NCBI RefSeq assembly: GCF_018332655.1
Contig: NZ_BOQL01000026.1
Coordinates: 186,001 to 250,000, forward strand
Direction of reading: 5' to 3'
DNA length: 64,000 nucleotides
DNA from: Actinoplanes auranticolor
GTDB lineage: Bacteria; Actinomycetota; Actinomycetes; Mycobacteriales; Micromonosporaceae
In this document: positions 19,224 through 27,691 of the stretch, piece by piece
Numbering within the stretch: position 1 is the first letter of the stretch
How the letters are laid out: each line of letters starts with the position of its first letter
The notes under the pieces: generated by a model
Seen by the model: only the letters and a program-made list of their open reading frames with translations
Databases searched by the model: none
Told to the model about the DNA's origin: nothing
Program-made: the position numbers and the translations under genes

Positions 19224-21182
19224 ATGCGACGTAGCATCGCGACCGTCGGAGCACTCGTGCTCGGAATCGTCGCGCTCACCCCGGGCGCGACGCCGGCCGC
19301 TCCACACCAACCCGATCCGGGGCTGAGCCCTGCCGACCAGGCGTCCGTCGACGCCGGATTACCGGTGGCCACCAAGGCCAAGCCCGGCGCCAAGCCCGCC
19401 GGGGTCAACCCGTTCCTGGCGATCCTGCCCGACCCGGCCAAGGCCGACTACAGCGGCTGGGCCGCGTACATGAAGAAGCAGGCCTCGGCCAAGGCCGCCG
19501 CCCGCCAGAAGGCCCTCGCCGCGGCACCGTCGTCGGCTGCGGCCAAGGCCGCAGCGGCCGCGGTGGTCGTCGACGAGGACGAGCCCGCGGGCACCCGCGG
19601 GTCCAACGAGGACCCGGCCTCCGCCCAGCTCATCAGGAACTTCGGCACCGGCAGCGGGCAGAACCCGGCGATCCGCATCCTCGGTGCGCTGACCCCCGAG
19701 ACCTTCACCCCGGCCACCCGGGCCGCCACCCCGGAGGACGACGGGTCGATCCCGCTCGCCGGTGACACCGGCATCGGCGCCGCCCGGCGCGCGATCGTCA
19801 CCACCGCCGCCATCGGTGACGGCCCGCACGGTTCCGCCGGTACGGGCACCAACGACTTCGACTTCTACTCGGTGCAGGCCACCGCCGGGCAGGTGGTGAC
19901 CGTGCAGACGGCCACCCCGACGGGCGCGCTGGACACGCTGGTCGCGCTCTACAAGCCGGACGGCACGATCGTGGCGAGCAACGACGACGCGGCCGGCTCG
20001 TTCGACAGCCTGCTGCAGTACAAGGTTCCGGCCGCGGGCACCTACTACGCGGTCGTCGCGGCGTACAGCGGGCTGCCGGCCGATCCGTTCGATCCGGCCA
20101 GCGGCGACGGCGGGGCCAGCGAGGGCCCGTACACCGTCACCATCTCGGCCGCCTCCGACGACCAGGACTTCTTCGCGATCAAGCTCAGGGCCGGTGACGT
20201 GCTCGGCGCCTCGGCCAAGGGCGCGCCGTCGTACCTGACGGTCTACGACACCAACCCGCGCGAGGTGCACGGGTCGGACCAGGACGCGACCTACATCTAC
20301 CCGGTGGACTCACCGCTGCCCGGCGGCGGCAACGCGGCCACCGACTACGTGGCGACCAAGGCCGGCTGGCACTACGTGGGCGTGGCCCGCGGCTCCGGCC
20401 GCTACGACATCACCGTCGAGGCGTACCGGCCGGTGCTGCAGGGCGCCAAGCCCGTGCAGACGCTGTTCCTGGACTTCGACGGCGCCCGGGTCAACACCGG
20501 CGTCTTCGGCGGCACCGGCAACGTGACGCTCAGCCCGTTCTCCGCCTTCCTCGCCAAGTGGGGCATCCCGCGCGTACAGGAGGACGAGGTGATCGACGCG
20601 GTGGTCGCGAGCGTCACCGAGAGCATCAAGCACGATCTGATCGAGAGCGGTCTCAACAGCAAGTTCCGGTTGAAGATCCTCAACAGCAAGGACCACGCCG
20701 ACCCGTGGGGCCAGGCCAACGTGAGCCGCATCGTGCTCGGTGGCACCATCGCCGAGTCCGGGGTCGAGACCATCGGCATCGCGCAGAGCATCGACCCGGG
20801 CAACTTCGAGACCGAGGAGACCGCCCTCGTGCTGCAGGACGTGCTCAGTGACCCGGCCGGGGGGCCGGCCTCGCTGAACACGTACCTGACCCCGGCCAGC
20901 AACCGGGTGGCCTTCGTCGGCCAGGCGGTGGGCAACGTGACCGCCCACGAGGCGGGTCACTTCTTCGGTGACTGGCACACCGACAACGCCGACGAGACGC
21001 CGAACCTGATGGACTCGGGCGGCGCCAACTTCGACGTGCTCTTCGGCGTCGGCCCGGACGGCGTCGGCGGCACGGCGGACGACGCCGACGTCGACTTCGG
21101 CGAAAGCCAGTTCAGCCCGGCGGAAGGCTTCGTCGGTACGGAGGACACGCTGGGCCGGATCGTCTTCGGCCTGACCAGCTGA
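19224..21182 (+). CDS. Secreted metzincin-type metalloprotease with PPC-like domains
   Basis: A 652-residue secreted protein. A signal peptide (about 1-27, ends ATPAAP) is followed by an Ala/Lys-rich stretch. One or two pre-peptidase C-terminal-like beta domains follow (about 185-405), with DFDFYSVQATAGQVVTVQT and LVALYKPDGTIVASNDDAAG typical of PPC, repeated as DQDFFAIKLRAGDVLGASA. The C-terminal part carries HEAGHFFGDWH at residues 575-585, an exact HExxHxxGxxH zinc motif, and a possible Met-turn (Met596 in PNLMDSGG). The start has an AAGGGGG site. It most likely degrades proteins outside the cell. The unusual part is the order, with PPC domains before the catalytic domain rather than after it. 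A strong terminator follows at 21194. Confidence 0.85.
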   Translation: MRRSIATVGALVLGIVALTPGATPAAPHQPDPGLSPADQASVDAGLPVATKAKPGAKPAGVNPFLAILPDPAKADYSGWAAYMKKQASAKAAARQKALAAAPSSAAAKAAAAAVVVDEDEPAGTRGSNEDPASAQLIRNFGTGSGQNPAIRILGALTPETFTPATRAATPEDDGSIPLAGDTGIGAARRAIVTTAAIGDGPHGSAGTGTNDFDFYSVQATAGQVVTVQTATPTGALDTLVALYKPDGTIVASNDDAAGSFDSLLQYKVPAAGTYYAVVAAYSGLPADPFDPASGDGGASEGPYTVTISAASDDQDFFAIKLRAGDVLGASAKGAPSYLTVYDTNPREVHGSDQDATYIYPVDSPLPGGGNAATDYVATKAGWHYVGVARGSGRYDITVEAYRPVLQGAKPVQTLFLDFDGARVNTGVFGGTGNVTLSPFSAFLAKWGIPRVQEDEVIDAVVASVTESIKHDLIESGLNSKFRLKILNSKDHADPWGQANVSRIVLGGTIAESGVETIGIAQSIDPGNFETEETALVLQDVLSDPAGGPASLNTYLTPASNRVAFVGQAVGNVTAHEAGHFFGDWHTDNADETPNLMDSGGANFDVLFGVGPDGVGGTADDADVDFGESQFSPAEGFVGTEDTLGRIVFGLTS

Positions 21183-21193
21183 CCCTCAACCAC

Positions 21194-21229
21194 GGCAGGG
21201 GCGTCCCGGACATCCGGGGCGCCCCTGCC
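21194..21229. terminator. Bidirectional terminator between convergent genes
   Basis: GGCAGGGGCG (21194-21203) pairs with CGCCCCTGCC (21220-21229) and an inner CCCGG/CCGGG stem closes on an ACAT loop, with one T:G position. It lies between the protease gene and the convergent STAS gene. Confidence 0.8.
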
Positions 21230-21239
21230 GGCTGTGCGG

Positions 21240-21572
21240 TCAGTCCTTCATCGCGGTCTCGACGTCGGCGTGCAGCGACAGATAGTCGATCAGGCCGAGG
21301 GTGTCGAGCAGGCGTCGCAGAAAGCCCGAGGGGGCGGCCAGCCGGACCCAGCCGCCGCGCTCCATCGCGCGGCCGTGGGCTGTCACCAGGACGCCGACGC
21401 CCATCGAGTCGCAGAAGTCGAGTCCCGACAGGTCGACGATGATGCGAGGGCTGGGGCGTTCCACGAGGCGGCTGAGATTGGCTTTCAGCGACGGCGCGGT
21501 GTCGATGTCCAGGGAGCCGCGCAATGTCAGAACGGCCGTGTTGGGCGGGTGGTGCGCGACCGAGACCTGCAT
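21240..21572 (-). CDS. STAS-domain anti-sigma factor antagonist
   Basis: A 110-residue single STAS domain (SpoIIAA/RsbV type). The pattern LTLRGSLDIDTAPSLKANL, PRIIVDLSGLDFCDSMGVGVLV and LLDTLGLIDYLSLHADVETA is characteristic; Ser in FCDSMG is the expected phosphorylation site that an anti-sigma kinase would modify. In the unphosphorylated state it would bind the anti-sigma factor and free a sigma factor. No partner kinase or sigma gene adjoins, so the pathway partner is encoded elsewhere. The gene is divergent from the peroxiredoxin gene, so a stress-response role is plausible but inferred. Confidence 0.9.
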   Translation of the reverse strand: MQVSVAHHPPNTAVLTLRGSLDIDTAPSLKANLSRLVERPSPRIIVDLSGLDFCDSMGVGVLVTAHGRAMERGGWVRLAAPSGFLRRLLDTLGLIDYLSLHADVETAMKD

Positions 21573-21603
21573 GGCGGTGTCGCTTTCGTCGGGGGCGGGC
21601 AGG

Positions 21604-21621
21604 GGTCAGTCAGGTCAGTCA
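21604..21621. repeat. Tandem 9-bp repeat (GGTCAGTCA twice) upstream of the STAS gene
   Basis: GGTCAGTCA occurs at 21604-21612 and 21613-21621, flanked by GGGGTC. It lies 32 bp upstream of the STAS start. It may be a regulator-binding direct repeat or simple slippage. Confidence 0.4.
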
Positions 21622-21697
21622 GGGGTCGGGGCGGACAGGACAGGTGGGTGTCTCCACCCTAGGCGAGGACGCGCTCGGCGGCAGACTCAGCCCGGAG

Positions 21698-21712
21698 TAC
21701 GTTGATCACGTG
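21698..21712 (+). promoter_or_regulatory. Leaderless-type promoter of the peroxiredoxin gene
   Basis: TACGTT (21698-21703) then 6 bp and the GTG at 21710. The only ribosome-like site (GGAG at 21694) is too far for normal use. The layout is that of actinobacterial leaderless genes. Confidence 0.4.
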
Positions 21713-22180
21713 AGCATCGACAAGGGTGACGTCGCCCCGGACTTCGAACTACCCGACCAGCACGGCACCGCGCGACGGCTGAGCACGATGCTCGCCGACG
21801 GGCCCGTGGTGCTGTTCTTCTACCCGGCCGCGATGACCAGCGGCTGTACGGCCGAGGCCTGCAACTTCCGGGACCTGGGCGCGGAGTACGCCGCGGCCGG
21901 CGCGCAGCGGGTCGGCATCAGCCGGGACAAAGTGGACAAGCAGAAGGAGTTCGCGGATCTGCACGGCTTCGACTACCCGCTGCTCTCCGACCCGGAGAGC
22001 ACGGCGGCCGAGGCGTACGGCATCAAGCGCCGGCTGCCGCTCGGTCCGCTCAGCATCAAGCGGATGACCTTCGTGATCGACATCGACCGTACGGTGCTCG
22101 ACGTCATCCACAGCGAGCGCGACATGAACGAACACGCCGACCGGGCCCTCGACGTCGTCAAGGCCCGGGCGGCGCGCTGA
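21710..22180 (+). CDS. bcp: Thiol peroxidase of the BCP/PrxQ family
   Basis: A 156-residue peroxiredoxin, normal length for BCP. It reduces hydrogen peroxide and organic peroxides with thioredoxin or mycoredoxin. The universal Prx motif PxxxTxxC is present as PAAMTSGC, followed by TAEACNFRD, giving peroxidatic and probable resolving cysteines five apart, as in atypical two-Cys PrxQ. The usual TPGC is TSGC here. The start GDVAPDFELPDQHG is typical. GTG 21710 is preferred to the upstream frame from 21524, whose first 60 residues are Arg/Gly-rich non-homologous sequence. Divergent from the STAS gene and convergent with zwf. Confidence 0.92.
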   Translation: MSIDKGDVAPDFELPDQHGTARRLSTMLADGPVVLFFYPAAMTSGCTAEACNFRDLGAEYAAAGAQRVGISRDKVDKQKEFADLHGFDYPLLSDPESTAAEAYGIKRRLPLGPLSIKRMTFVIDIDRTVLDVIHSERDMNEHADRALDVVKARAAR

Positions 22181-22223
22181 ACGCCCTTTTTATGGGTTTT
22201 CCGCCGCGGGTAGGCTCAGTTCG

Positions 22224-23720
22224 TCAGACGGCGTTGCGCCACTTGCGGCCGCTGCGGCCGATCAGGCGGTCGGCGTCCGTCGGGCCCCACGAGGCGGCCT
22301 CGTAGGTCGGGATCGGCGACATGTCGTTCTTCCAGTGCTCGATGATCGGGTCCACGATCCGCCAGCACTGCTCGACCTCGTCGGTGCGGATGAACAGCGT
22401 GGGGTCGCCGAGCAGGGCGTCGAGCAGCAACCGCTCGTAGGCCTCCGGCGATTCCTCGCGGAACGTCTGCTCGTACGAGAAGTCCATGCTGGCCGTGCGC
22501 ACCCGGAACGAGTGTCCCGGGACCTTCGCGCCGAAGCGCAGCGAGATGCCCTCGTTGGGCTGGATCCGCAGGATCAGCGCGTCCGCGTCCAGCTCGGTGA
22601 GCTGGTTGGTCGGGATCGGCAGGTGCGGCGGCCGCTGGAACTGCAGGGCCACCTCGGTGACCCGGGCGGGCAGCCGCTTACCGGTACGCACGTAGAACGG
22701 CACCCCGGCCCAGCGCCAGTTGTCGACGTTGAGCCGCATGGCCGCGTACGTCTCCGTGCGCGACAGCGGGTCGACCCCGACCTCGTCGCGGTAGCCGGCC
22801 ATCAGGTCGTCGCGGGTGCCGCCGCGGGTGTACTGACCGCGGACCGCCAGGTCGGCGATGTCGCGGTTGGTGGGCAGCCGGATGGCCTGCAGCAGCTTGA
22901 CCTTCTCGTTGCGCAGCCCCTCGGCGTCGAACGAGGCGGGCGGCTCCATCAGGGCCAGCGCGAGGACCTGGAGCACGTGGTTCTGCACGATGTCGCGCAT
23001 CGCGCCGGCGTGCTCGTAGAAGCCGCCGCGGGTGCCCACGCCGAGCGTCTCGGCCACGGTGATCTGCACGTGGTCGACCCAGGAACGGTTCCAGATGGGC
23101 TGGAAGATCGCGTTGGCGAAGCGCAGGGCGAGCACGTTCTGGACGGTGTCCTTGCCCAGGTAGTGGTCGATGCGGAAGACCTGGGGCTCGTCGAACGCGG
23201 CGTGCACGATGCCGTCGAGCTCGTGGGCGGTGCGCAGGTCGTTGCCGTACGGCTTCTCGATCACGAGCCGGGCGAACGAGCCCTCGCGGGCGTGGTTGAG
23301 CCCCGCGCCGGCCAGCCCGTTGATCACCGGCTGGAAGGCCTCGGCGGGGGTCGAGAGGTAGAAGATCCGGTTGCCGGCGGTGCCGCGGGTGGCGTCGAGC
23401 TCGTCGAGCACCTCGGCCAGCCGCTTGTAGGTCTCCGGGTTGTCGTAGCCGCCGGAGACGTAGCGGATGCCACCGCCCTGCAGCTGCGGCTTGTCGGCGA
23501 GACTGCGCCCGCCGAGCGCGCTCTCGGCGAACTGGTGGTCCTCCATCGCCGTACGGGCGACGCCGACCAGGGCGAACTCGCCGGGCAGGCGGTTGTGCCG
23601 GGCGAGGCTCTCCACGGCCGGCAGCAGCTTGCGCCGGGTGAGGTCGCCGGACGCGCCGAAGATCACCAGAGTGGCGGGCGGGGCGTTGCGGTCCTGTGCG
23701 AGCTGGGGAACGGTGTCCAT
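22224..23720 (-). CDS. zwf: Glucose-6-phosphate 1-dehydrogenase
   Basis: A 498-residue enzyme, full length. It oxidises glucose 6-phosphate to 6-phosphogluconolactone with NADP and feeds the pentose phosphate pathway. The NADP fingerprint GASGDLTRRKLLPAVE (residues 24-39), the substrate signature VIEKPYGND and the active-site RIDHYLGKDTVQN with catalytic His are all present. The start follows a purine-rich AGGAAGAC site. The gene stands alone here, not beside opcA, pgl or tal-tkt as in many actinobacteria, so this may be a second, isolated zwf copy; that can only be checked in the full genome. Confidence 0.97.
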   Translation of the reverse strand: MDTVPQLAQDRNAPPATLVIFGASGDLTRRKLLPAVESLARHNRLPGEFALVGVARTAMEDHQFAESALGGRSLADKPQLQGGGIRYVSGGYDNPETYKRLAEVLDELDATRGTAGNRIFYLSTPAEAFQPVINGLAGAGLNHAREGSFARLVIEKPYGNDLRTAHELDGIVHAAFDEPQVFRIDHYLGKDTVQNVLALRFANAIFQPIWNRSWVDHVQITVAETLGVGTRGGFYEHAGAMRDIVQNHVLQVLALALMEPPASFDAEGLRNEKVKLLQAIRLPTNRDIADLAVRGQYTRGGTRDDLMAGYRDEVGVDPLSRTETYAAMRLNVDNWRWAGVPFYVRTGKRLPARVTEVALQFQRPPHLPIPTNQLTELDADALILRIQPNEGISLRFGAKVPGHSFRVRTASMDFSYEQTFREESPEAYERLLLDALLGDPTLFIRTDEVEQCWRIVDPIIEHWKNDMSPIPTYEAASWGPTDADRLIGRSGRKWRNAV

Positions 23721-23879
23721 CGTCAGGTCTTCCTCCGACCGCGTACGTGAGCTTCCGTGAGAACTTTACGCAGCGCGGGCTCCCACCGGATCAAACCGGT
23801 ACGCCGATGCGACCAGGCCCATAGCCGCAAAAGTGGCAAACTGGAGAGTAAGGTGCCAATCGGCAGAGGGAGATTGCTC

Positions 23880-24818
23880 GTGAAGTACCGGCTCGTGACC
23901 CGCAGCGACTTCGACGGGTTGGTCTGCGCCGTCCTGCTGCGCGTGCTCGACATGATCGACGAGATCACCTTCGTGCACCCGAAGGACGTGCAGGACGGCG
24001 TCGTTGACATCACTGAGCGTGACATCCTGACGAACTTGCCGTTCGCTCCGGGCGCTTACATGGTGTTCGACCACCACCATTCGGAGACGCTGCGTAACAA
24101 GGGCGACCGGTCGAACCACGTCATCGACCCGGACGCGCCGTCGGCCGCCCGGGTCATCTACGACTACTTCGGCGGTGCGGAACGCTTTCCGGAGATCTCC
24201 GACGAGCTGATGCGCGCCGTCGACCAGGCGGATTCGGCCGACTATGCCCTGCACGACATCCTCGACCCGCAGGGCTGGACGCTGCTCAACTTCCTGATGG
24301 ACAGCCGCACCGGGCTGGGCCGGTTCCGGGAGTTCCGGATCTCCAACTACCAGCTGATGATGCTGCTCATCGACGCCTGCCTACAGCTGCAGACGGTCGA
24401 CGAGATCCTCGAGCTGCCGGACGTCCGCGAGCGCGCGGAGCTCTACCGCGACTGCTCGGCGATGTTCGTGGAGCAGCTGCACCGGGTCAGCCACGTGGAC
24501 GGCGACGTGGTGGTGGTCGACCTGCGCGAGGAGGAGACGATCCACGCGGGCAACCGCTTCATGGTCTACGCCCTCTACCCCGAGGCCCGCGTCTCGATCC
24601 ACATCATCTGGGGCCGCCAGAAACTCAACACCGTCTTCGCCTGCGGCAAGTCGATCCTCGACCGCACCTCCCCGGTAGACATCGGCGAAGTAATGCTCCG
24701 CTACGCCGGCGGCGGCCACCAAGCCGCCGGAACCTGCCAAATCCCCCACGAAGACTCCGAACGAGTCCTCCAAGAAATCATCCAAGCCCTCAAAACCCCC
24801 CGCCCAGTCTCGGTGTAA
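23880..24818 (+). CDS. DHH-family phosphoesterase (exopolyphosphatase/nanoRNase-like)
   Basis: A 312-residue DHH/DHHA1 protein. The catalytic metal motifs RSDFDGLVCAVLL, FDHHHSETL and RAVDQADSADY are present, and the C-terminal DHHA1 GGGHQAAGTCQIP substrate loop. Such enzymes cleave phosphodiester or phosphoanhydride bonds (short RNA, pAp, c-di-AMP or polyphosphate); the exact substrate is not evident. GTG 23880 follows GAGGGAG and begins the conserved KYRLVTRSDFDG. The last 50 or so codons switch sharply from G-ending to A-ending wobble (CAA, GAA, GTA, CGA, AAA), unlike the rest of the gene. Divergent from zwf. Confidence 0.88.
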   Translation: MKYRLVTRSDFDGLVCAVLLRVLDMIDEITFVHPKDVQDGVVDITERDILTNLPFAPGAYMVFDHHHSETLRNKGDRSNHVIDPDAPSAARVIYDYFGGAERFPEISDELMRAVDQADSADYALHDILDPQGWTLLNFLMDSRTGLGRFREFRISNYQLMMLLIDACLQLQTVDEILELPDVRERAELYRDCSAMFVEQLHRVSHVDGDVVVVDLREEETIHAGNRFMVYALYPEARVSIHIIWGRQKLNTVFACGKSILDRTSPVDIGEVMLRYAGGGHQAAGTCQIPHEDSERVLQEIIQALKTPRPVSV

Positions 24819-24831
24819 CCGCGACCAAGTC

Positions 24832-24871
24832 GGATTTGCGCCCTCGACACCGACCTCGTGGGCGCAAATCC
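24832..24871. terminator. Long inverted repeat after the DHH gene
   Basis: GGATTTGCGCCC (24832-24843) and GGGCGCAAATCC (24860-24871) form a perfect 12-bp dyad with a 16-nt loop, 13 bp after the DHH stop codon. Probably a terminator. Confidence 0.6.
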
Positions 24872-24903
24872 CGCCGAGCCGAAGGCGAAGGCCATTAAAT
24901 ACA

Positions 24904-24935
24904 GCGGGGCGGGAAGCCGAACCTTCCCGCCCCGC
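24904..24935. terminator. Bidirectional terminator between DHH and YcnI-like genes
   Basis: A perfect 13-bp G/C stem (24904-24916 with 24923-24935) and a CCGAAC loop. With the hairpin at 24832 it fills the 223-bp gap between two convergent genes. Confidence 0.7.
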
Positions 24936-25041
24936 CAAGTTGCAGGTCGTGGGTCTTGCCCTGGACCCCACCCGCCGGTCGTGTTCCGCGCCCCACGCGC
25001 ATCAGCACGACACACCCGCGCCCACCTGCGCGGGACGTCTG

Positions 25042-25872
25042 TCACTCCGTCGGGCCGTCCTTGTAGCTCCAGGACGTGACCCGGGGGGTCTTGGCCGCGC
25101 CGACGAGTTCCTTGTCGTCGTCCTGCTCGGCTCGGGGCTCTTCCGTCGCGGCGGCTTCGGACGGGCGGCGGCGCGAGCGCAGCACCGCGATGGTTCCCGC
25201 GGCGGCGGCCAGGGCGGCGACGACCCAGCCGGCGATGGTCCAGAAGCCGGGGCCGTCGTTGGCTTCGATCAGCGCGGCGAAGGTGGCCGCGTCGGCGTCA
25301 CCGGTGTCGGTGGTGCCCGTACCGCTGTGTCCGCCGGAGTGCGGTGCCGCCTGCTGGCCGGGTGCTGCCGGGGTGAGGGTCAGCACGACCGGCGGCAGGG
25401 CTGCGCCCTTGGCGGGGTCCGCGTACGTCGCCTGGACGGCGAAGCTCATCTGGGCCGAGGCCGGCATCGGGCCCATCGCGACCGGCAGGTCCGCTGACTT
25501 GCCGGGGGCGAGCGCCTTGCCCGGCATCGCGGTCCAGGTGATGTCCGCGGCGGTCTCGGAGATCGCTTCGCCGTGGATGCCGTCCATCGGGGTGGCCAGC
25601 GATCTGGTCGTGATCAGCGGCGCCCAGTCGTCGACCGACAGCGGGTACGCCTCGGCGACCGGCAGTTCGGCCGGCAGCATCAGCTTGACCTTGGTGATCG
25701 GGCTCTTGGCCGTGTTCGTCACCTTGAACGTCACGTTGGTGCCGCTGCCCTGCGGTGCGCTGGGCGGGCTGACCGTGACGTCCGCGGCGGCGGGGGACGC
25801 CGCGCAGAACACACCCGCGGCGACGGCGGCGGCCAGGACGCCCGCCCGGCGGTGCTTCTCGAGGTTCCTCAC
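25042..25872 (-). CDS. YcnI-like (DUF1775) membrane-anchored protein lacking the copper ligands
   Basis: A 276-residue DUF1775/YcnI protein. Signal peptide to about residue 31, a beta domain starting ADVTVSPPSAPQGSGTNVTF, then a Gly/His/Thr linker, a C-terminal membrane helix (ending GTIAVLRSRRRP) and an acidic cytoplasmic tail. In characterised YcnI proteins the mature N-terminal residue is a histidine (AHVTV) that with a Glu and a Trp binds copper. Here the His position is Asp, and the Glu in FRVPNE is replaced (FKVTNT), though the Trp (ITW) remains. The protein therefore probably does not bind copper in that way. No copper-uptake gene (CopCD, SCO) is adjacent. Ends at the terminators on its downstream side. 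Confidence 0.85.
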   Translation of the reverse strand: MRNLEKHRRAGVLAAAVAAGVFCAASPAAADVTVSPPSAPQGSGTNVTFKVTNTAKSPITKVKLMLPAELPVAEAYPLSVDDWAPLITTRSLATPMDGIHGEAISETAADITWTAMPGKALAPGKSADLPVAMGPMPASAQMSFAVQATYADPAKGAALPPVVLTLTPAAPGQQAAPHSGGHSGTGTTDTGDADAATFAALIEANDGPGFWTIAGWVVAALAAAAGTIAVLRSRRRPSEAAATEEPRAEQDDDKELVGAAKTPRVTSWSYKDGPTE

Positions 25873-25953
25873 GACGGGTAGTTCGGCTGGGAGGCGTCAA
25901 TGGTTCAACCGTGCCGGACTTTCTTTCCGACGAGTTGGAGCATGATGGTCGGC

Positions 25954-26160
25954 ATGCGTGACGTGGCCATCAACAGCGACATGATCAGACTCGGACAGTT
26001 TCTCAAACTCGCCGATCTCATCGACACCGGCGGAGAAGCGAAGATCCTGATCGCGTCGGGGGACGTGACGGTCAACGGGGAGGTCGACACCCGGCGCGGG
26101 CGGCAGCTGCGGCCGGGGGACGTGGTGGTCGTGCGGGGACGGTCGGCCCGGGTCGCCTGA
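25954..26160 (+). CDS. Small S4 RNA-binding protein
   Basis: A 68-residue S4-domain protein of the RlbA/YbcJ/YaaA type. It reads INSDMIRLGQFLKLADLI, then GGEAKILIASGDVTVNGEVDTRRGRQLRPGDVV, the standard S4 loop that grips structured RNA. I take the ATG at 25954 (MRDVAINSD); a GGAG lies 14 bp upstream. ATGs at 25942 and 25945 are alternatives and earlier frames add Cys/Phe-rich non-homologous sequence. It probably acts in ribosome or RNA metabolism. Divergent from the YcnI-like gene, upstream of the polyol importer but separated by 143 bp with its own promoter. Confidence 0.85.
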   Translation: MRDVAINSDMIRLGQFLKLADLIDTGGEAKILIASGDVTVNGEVDTRRGRQLRPGDVVVVRGRSARVA

Positions 26161-26212
26161 GGACCTCCGGGCAACTTCGATACTCATATATGCAGCACTG
26201 TGTGACCAGTGG

Positions 26213-26242
26213 TTGACATCCTGTCGATCACAGGCATCTACT
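26213..26242 (+). promoter_or_regulatory. Promoter of the polyol importer operon
   Basis: A consensus -35 TTGACA (26213-26218) with a poor -10 TCTACT (26237-26242) after 18 bp, about 60 bp before the binding-protein gene. An imperfect dyad CTGT-cgatc-ACAG (26221-26233) sits in the spacer and could bind a regulator. Confidence 0.45.
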
Positions 26243-26303
26243 GAGTCCGGTGTTACCGGCGTCACAGATGCCGGAGTTCCATCCGCCTCGCCGGGGAGGC
26301 TCC

Positions 26304-27677
26304 ATGTCTCGTGCACATGTCCGCGCGGTTCTCGTCCGAGCCGCCGCAGCCCTGCTGGCCGTGTCACTCGCGGGATGTGCGGGCTGGGGTGGTGACAGCG
26401 CCGGTTCGGGCGGAGCCGACAGCATCGACGTGCTGATGGTGAACAACCCGCAGATGATCGACCTGCAGCGGCTCACCGAGGCCAACTTCACCCGGCAGAC
26501 CGGCATCAGGGTCAACTTCACGGTGCTGCCGGAGAACGACGTCCGCGACAAGATCAGCCAGGAGTTCTCCAGCCAGGCCGGGCAGTACGACGTGGCCTCG
26601 CTGAGCAACTTCGAGATCCCGATCTACGCCAAGAGCAAGTGGATCGCCCCGCTGGACGAGTACGTGGCGGCGGACACCGCGTTCAACCAGGCGGACATCC
26701 TCCCGCCGATGACCAAGTCGCTGACCGCCGACGACGGCAAGCTCTACGGCGAGCCGTTCTACGGCGAGTCCTCGTTCCTGATGTACCGCAAGGACGTGCT
26801 GGACGCCCAGGGCATCCAGATGCCGGCCAAGCCGACCTGGCAGCAGGTGGCGGACATCGCAGCCCGGGTCGACGGCAAGCAGCCCGGCATGGCCGGCATC
26901 TGCCTGCGCGGCCAGCCCGGCTGGGGCCAGGTGTTCGCGCCGCTCACGACGGTGGTCAACACGTTCGGCGGCACCTGGTTCGACAAGGACTGGAACGCCC
27001 GGGTGGACGCGCCGGAGTTCAAGCAGGCCACCCAGTTCTACGTGGACCTGGTACGGGCGCACGGCGAGGTCGGCGCCCCGCAGGCCGGCTTCACCGAGTG
27101 CCTGAACAACCTGGTGCAGGGCAACGCCGCCATGTGGTACGACGCGACCAGCGCGGCGGGCACGCTGGAGGCGGCGGACTCCCCGGTCAAGGGCAAGATC
27201 GGGTACGTCGCCGCGCCGGTCGTCAAGACGCAGAGCTCCGGCTGGCTGTACGCGTGGTCGTGGAGCATCCAGCAGGCGAGCGAGAAGAAGGACAACGCCT
27301 GGAAGTTCATCTCCTGGGCCTCCAGCCGGCAGTACGAGGAACTCGTCGGTGGTCAGCTGGGCTGGTCCCGGGTGCCGGCCGGCAAGCGCGCCTCCACCTA
27401 CGCCAACCCGGACTACCTCGAGGAGGCGTCGGCTTTCGCCGGGCCGACCGAGCAGGCCATCTCCAGCGCTGATCCGCGCAATCCCGGCGTGCAGCCGCGC
27501 CCGGCGCTCGGCATCCAGTTCGTCGACATCCCGGAGTTCACCGACCTGGGCACTCAGGTCTCGCAGTACGTCAGCTCCGCGATCGCCGGGCAGATGACGG
27601 TCGACGAGGCGCTGAAACGAGGCCAGCGGCTTGCCGACGACGTCGCGGAACGGTACCGATCGCGCGAGAACGGCTGA
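26304..27677 (+). CDS. Polyol-type ABC transporter substrate-binding lipoprotein (CUT1)
   Basis: A 457-residue extracellular solute-binding lipoprotein (family 1). ATG 26304 follows GGGGAGG and gives a signal peptide ending in the lipobox LAGC. The mature domain resembles the sorbitol/mannitol group (SmoE/MtlE): NNPQMIDLQRLTEANFTRQTGIRVNF, SLSNFEIPIYAKSKWI, PFYGESSFLMYRKDVL, WSWSIQQASEKKDNAWKFISWASS. The sugar alcohol remains a family-based inference. First gene of a three-gene operon with two permeases and no ATPase gene, so the ATP subunit (MsiK-like) must come from elsewhere. No polyol dehydrogenase adjoins. Confidence 0.88.
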   Translation: MSRAHVRAVLVRAAAALLAVSLAGCAGWGGDSAGSGGADSIDVLMVNNPQMIDLQRLTEANFTRQTGIRVNFTVLPENDVRDKISQEFSSQAGQYDVASLSNFEIPIYAKSKWIAPLDEYVAADTAFNQADILPPMTKSLTADDGKLYGEPFYGESSFLMYRKDVLDAQGIQMPAKPTWQQVADIAARVDGKQPGMAGICLRGQPGWGQVFAPLTTVVNTFGGTWFDKDWNARVDAPEFKQATQFYVDLVRAHGEVGAPQAGFTECLNNLVQGNAAMWYDATSAAGTLEAADSPVKGKIGYVAAPVVKTQSSGWLYAWSWSIQQASEKKDNAWKFISWASSRQYEELVGGQLGWSRVPAGKRASTYANPDYLEEASAFAGPTEQAISSADPRNPGVQPRPALGIQFVDIPEFTDLGTQVSQYVSSAIAGQMTVDEALKRGQRLADDVAERYRSRENG

Positions 27678-27691
27678 AGGGGGCGACGGCG

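Noticed and set aside
22181-22223. T-rich stretch between peroxiredoxin and zwf genes as a classic terminator
   Set aside because: It has T-runs but only a 3-bp CCC/GGG stem; too weak to list as a confident terminator, although it may work in part.
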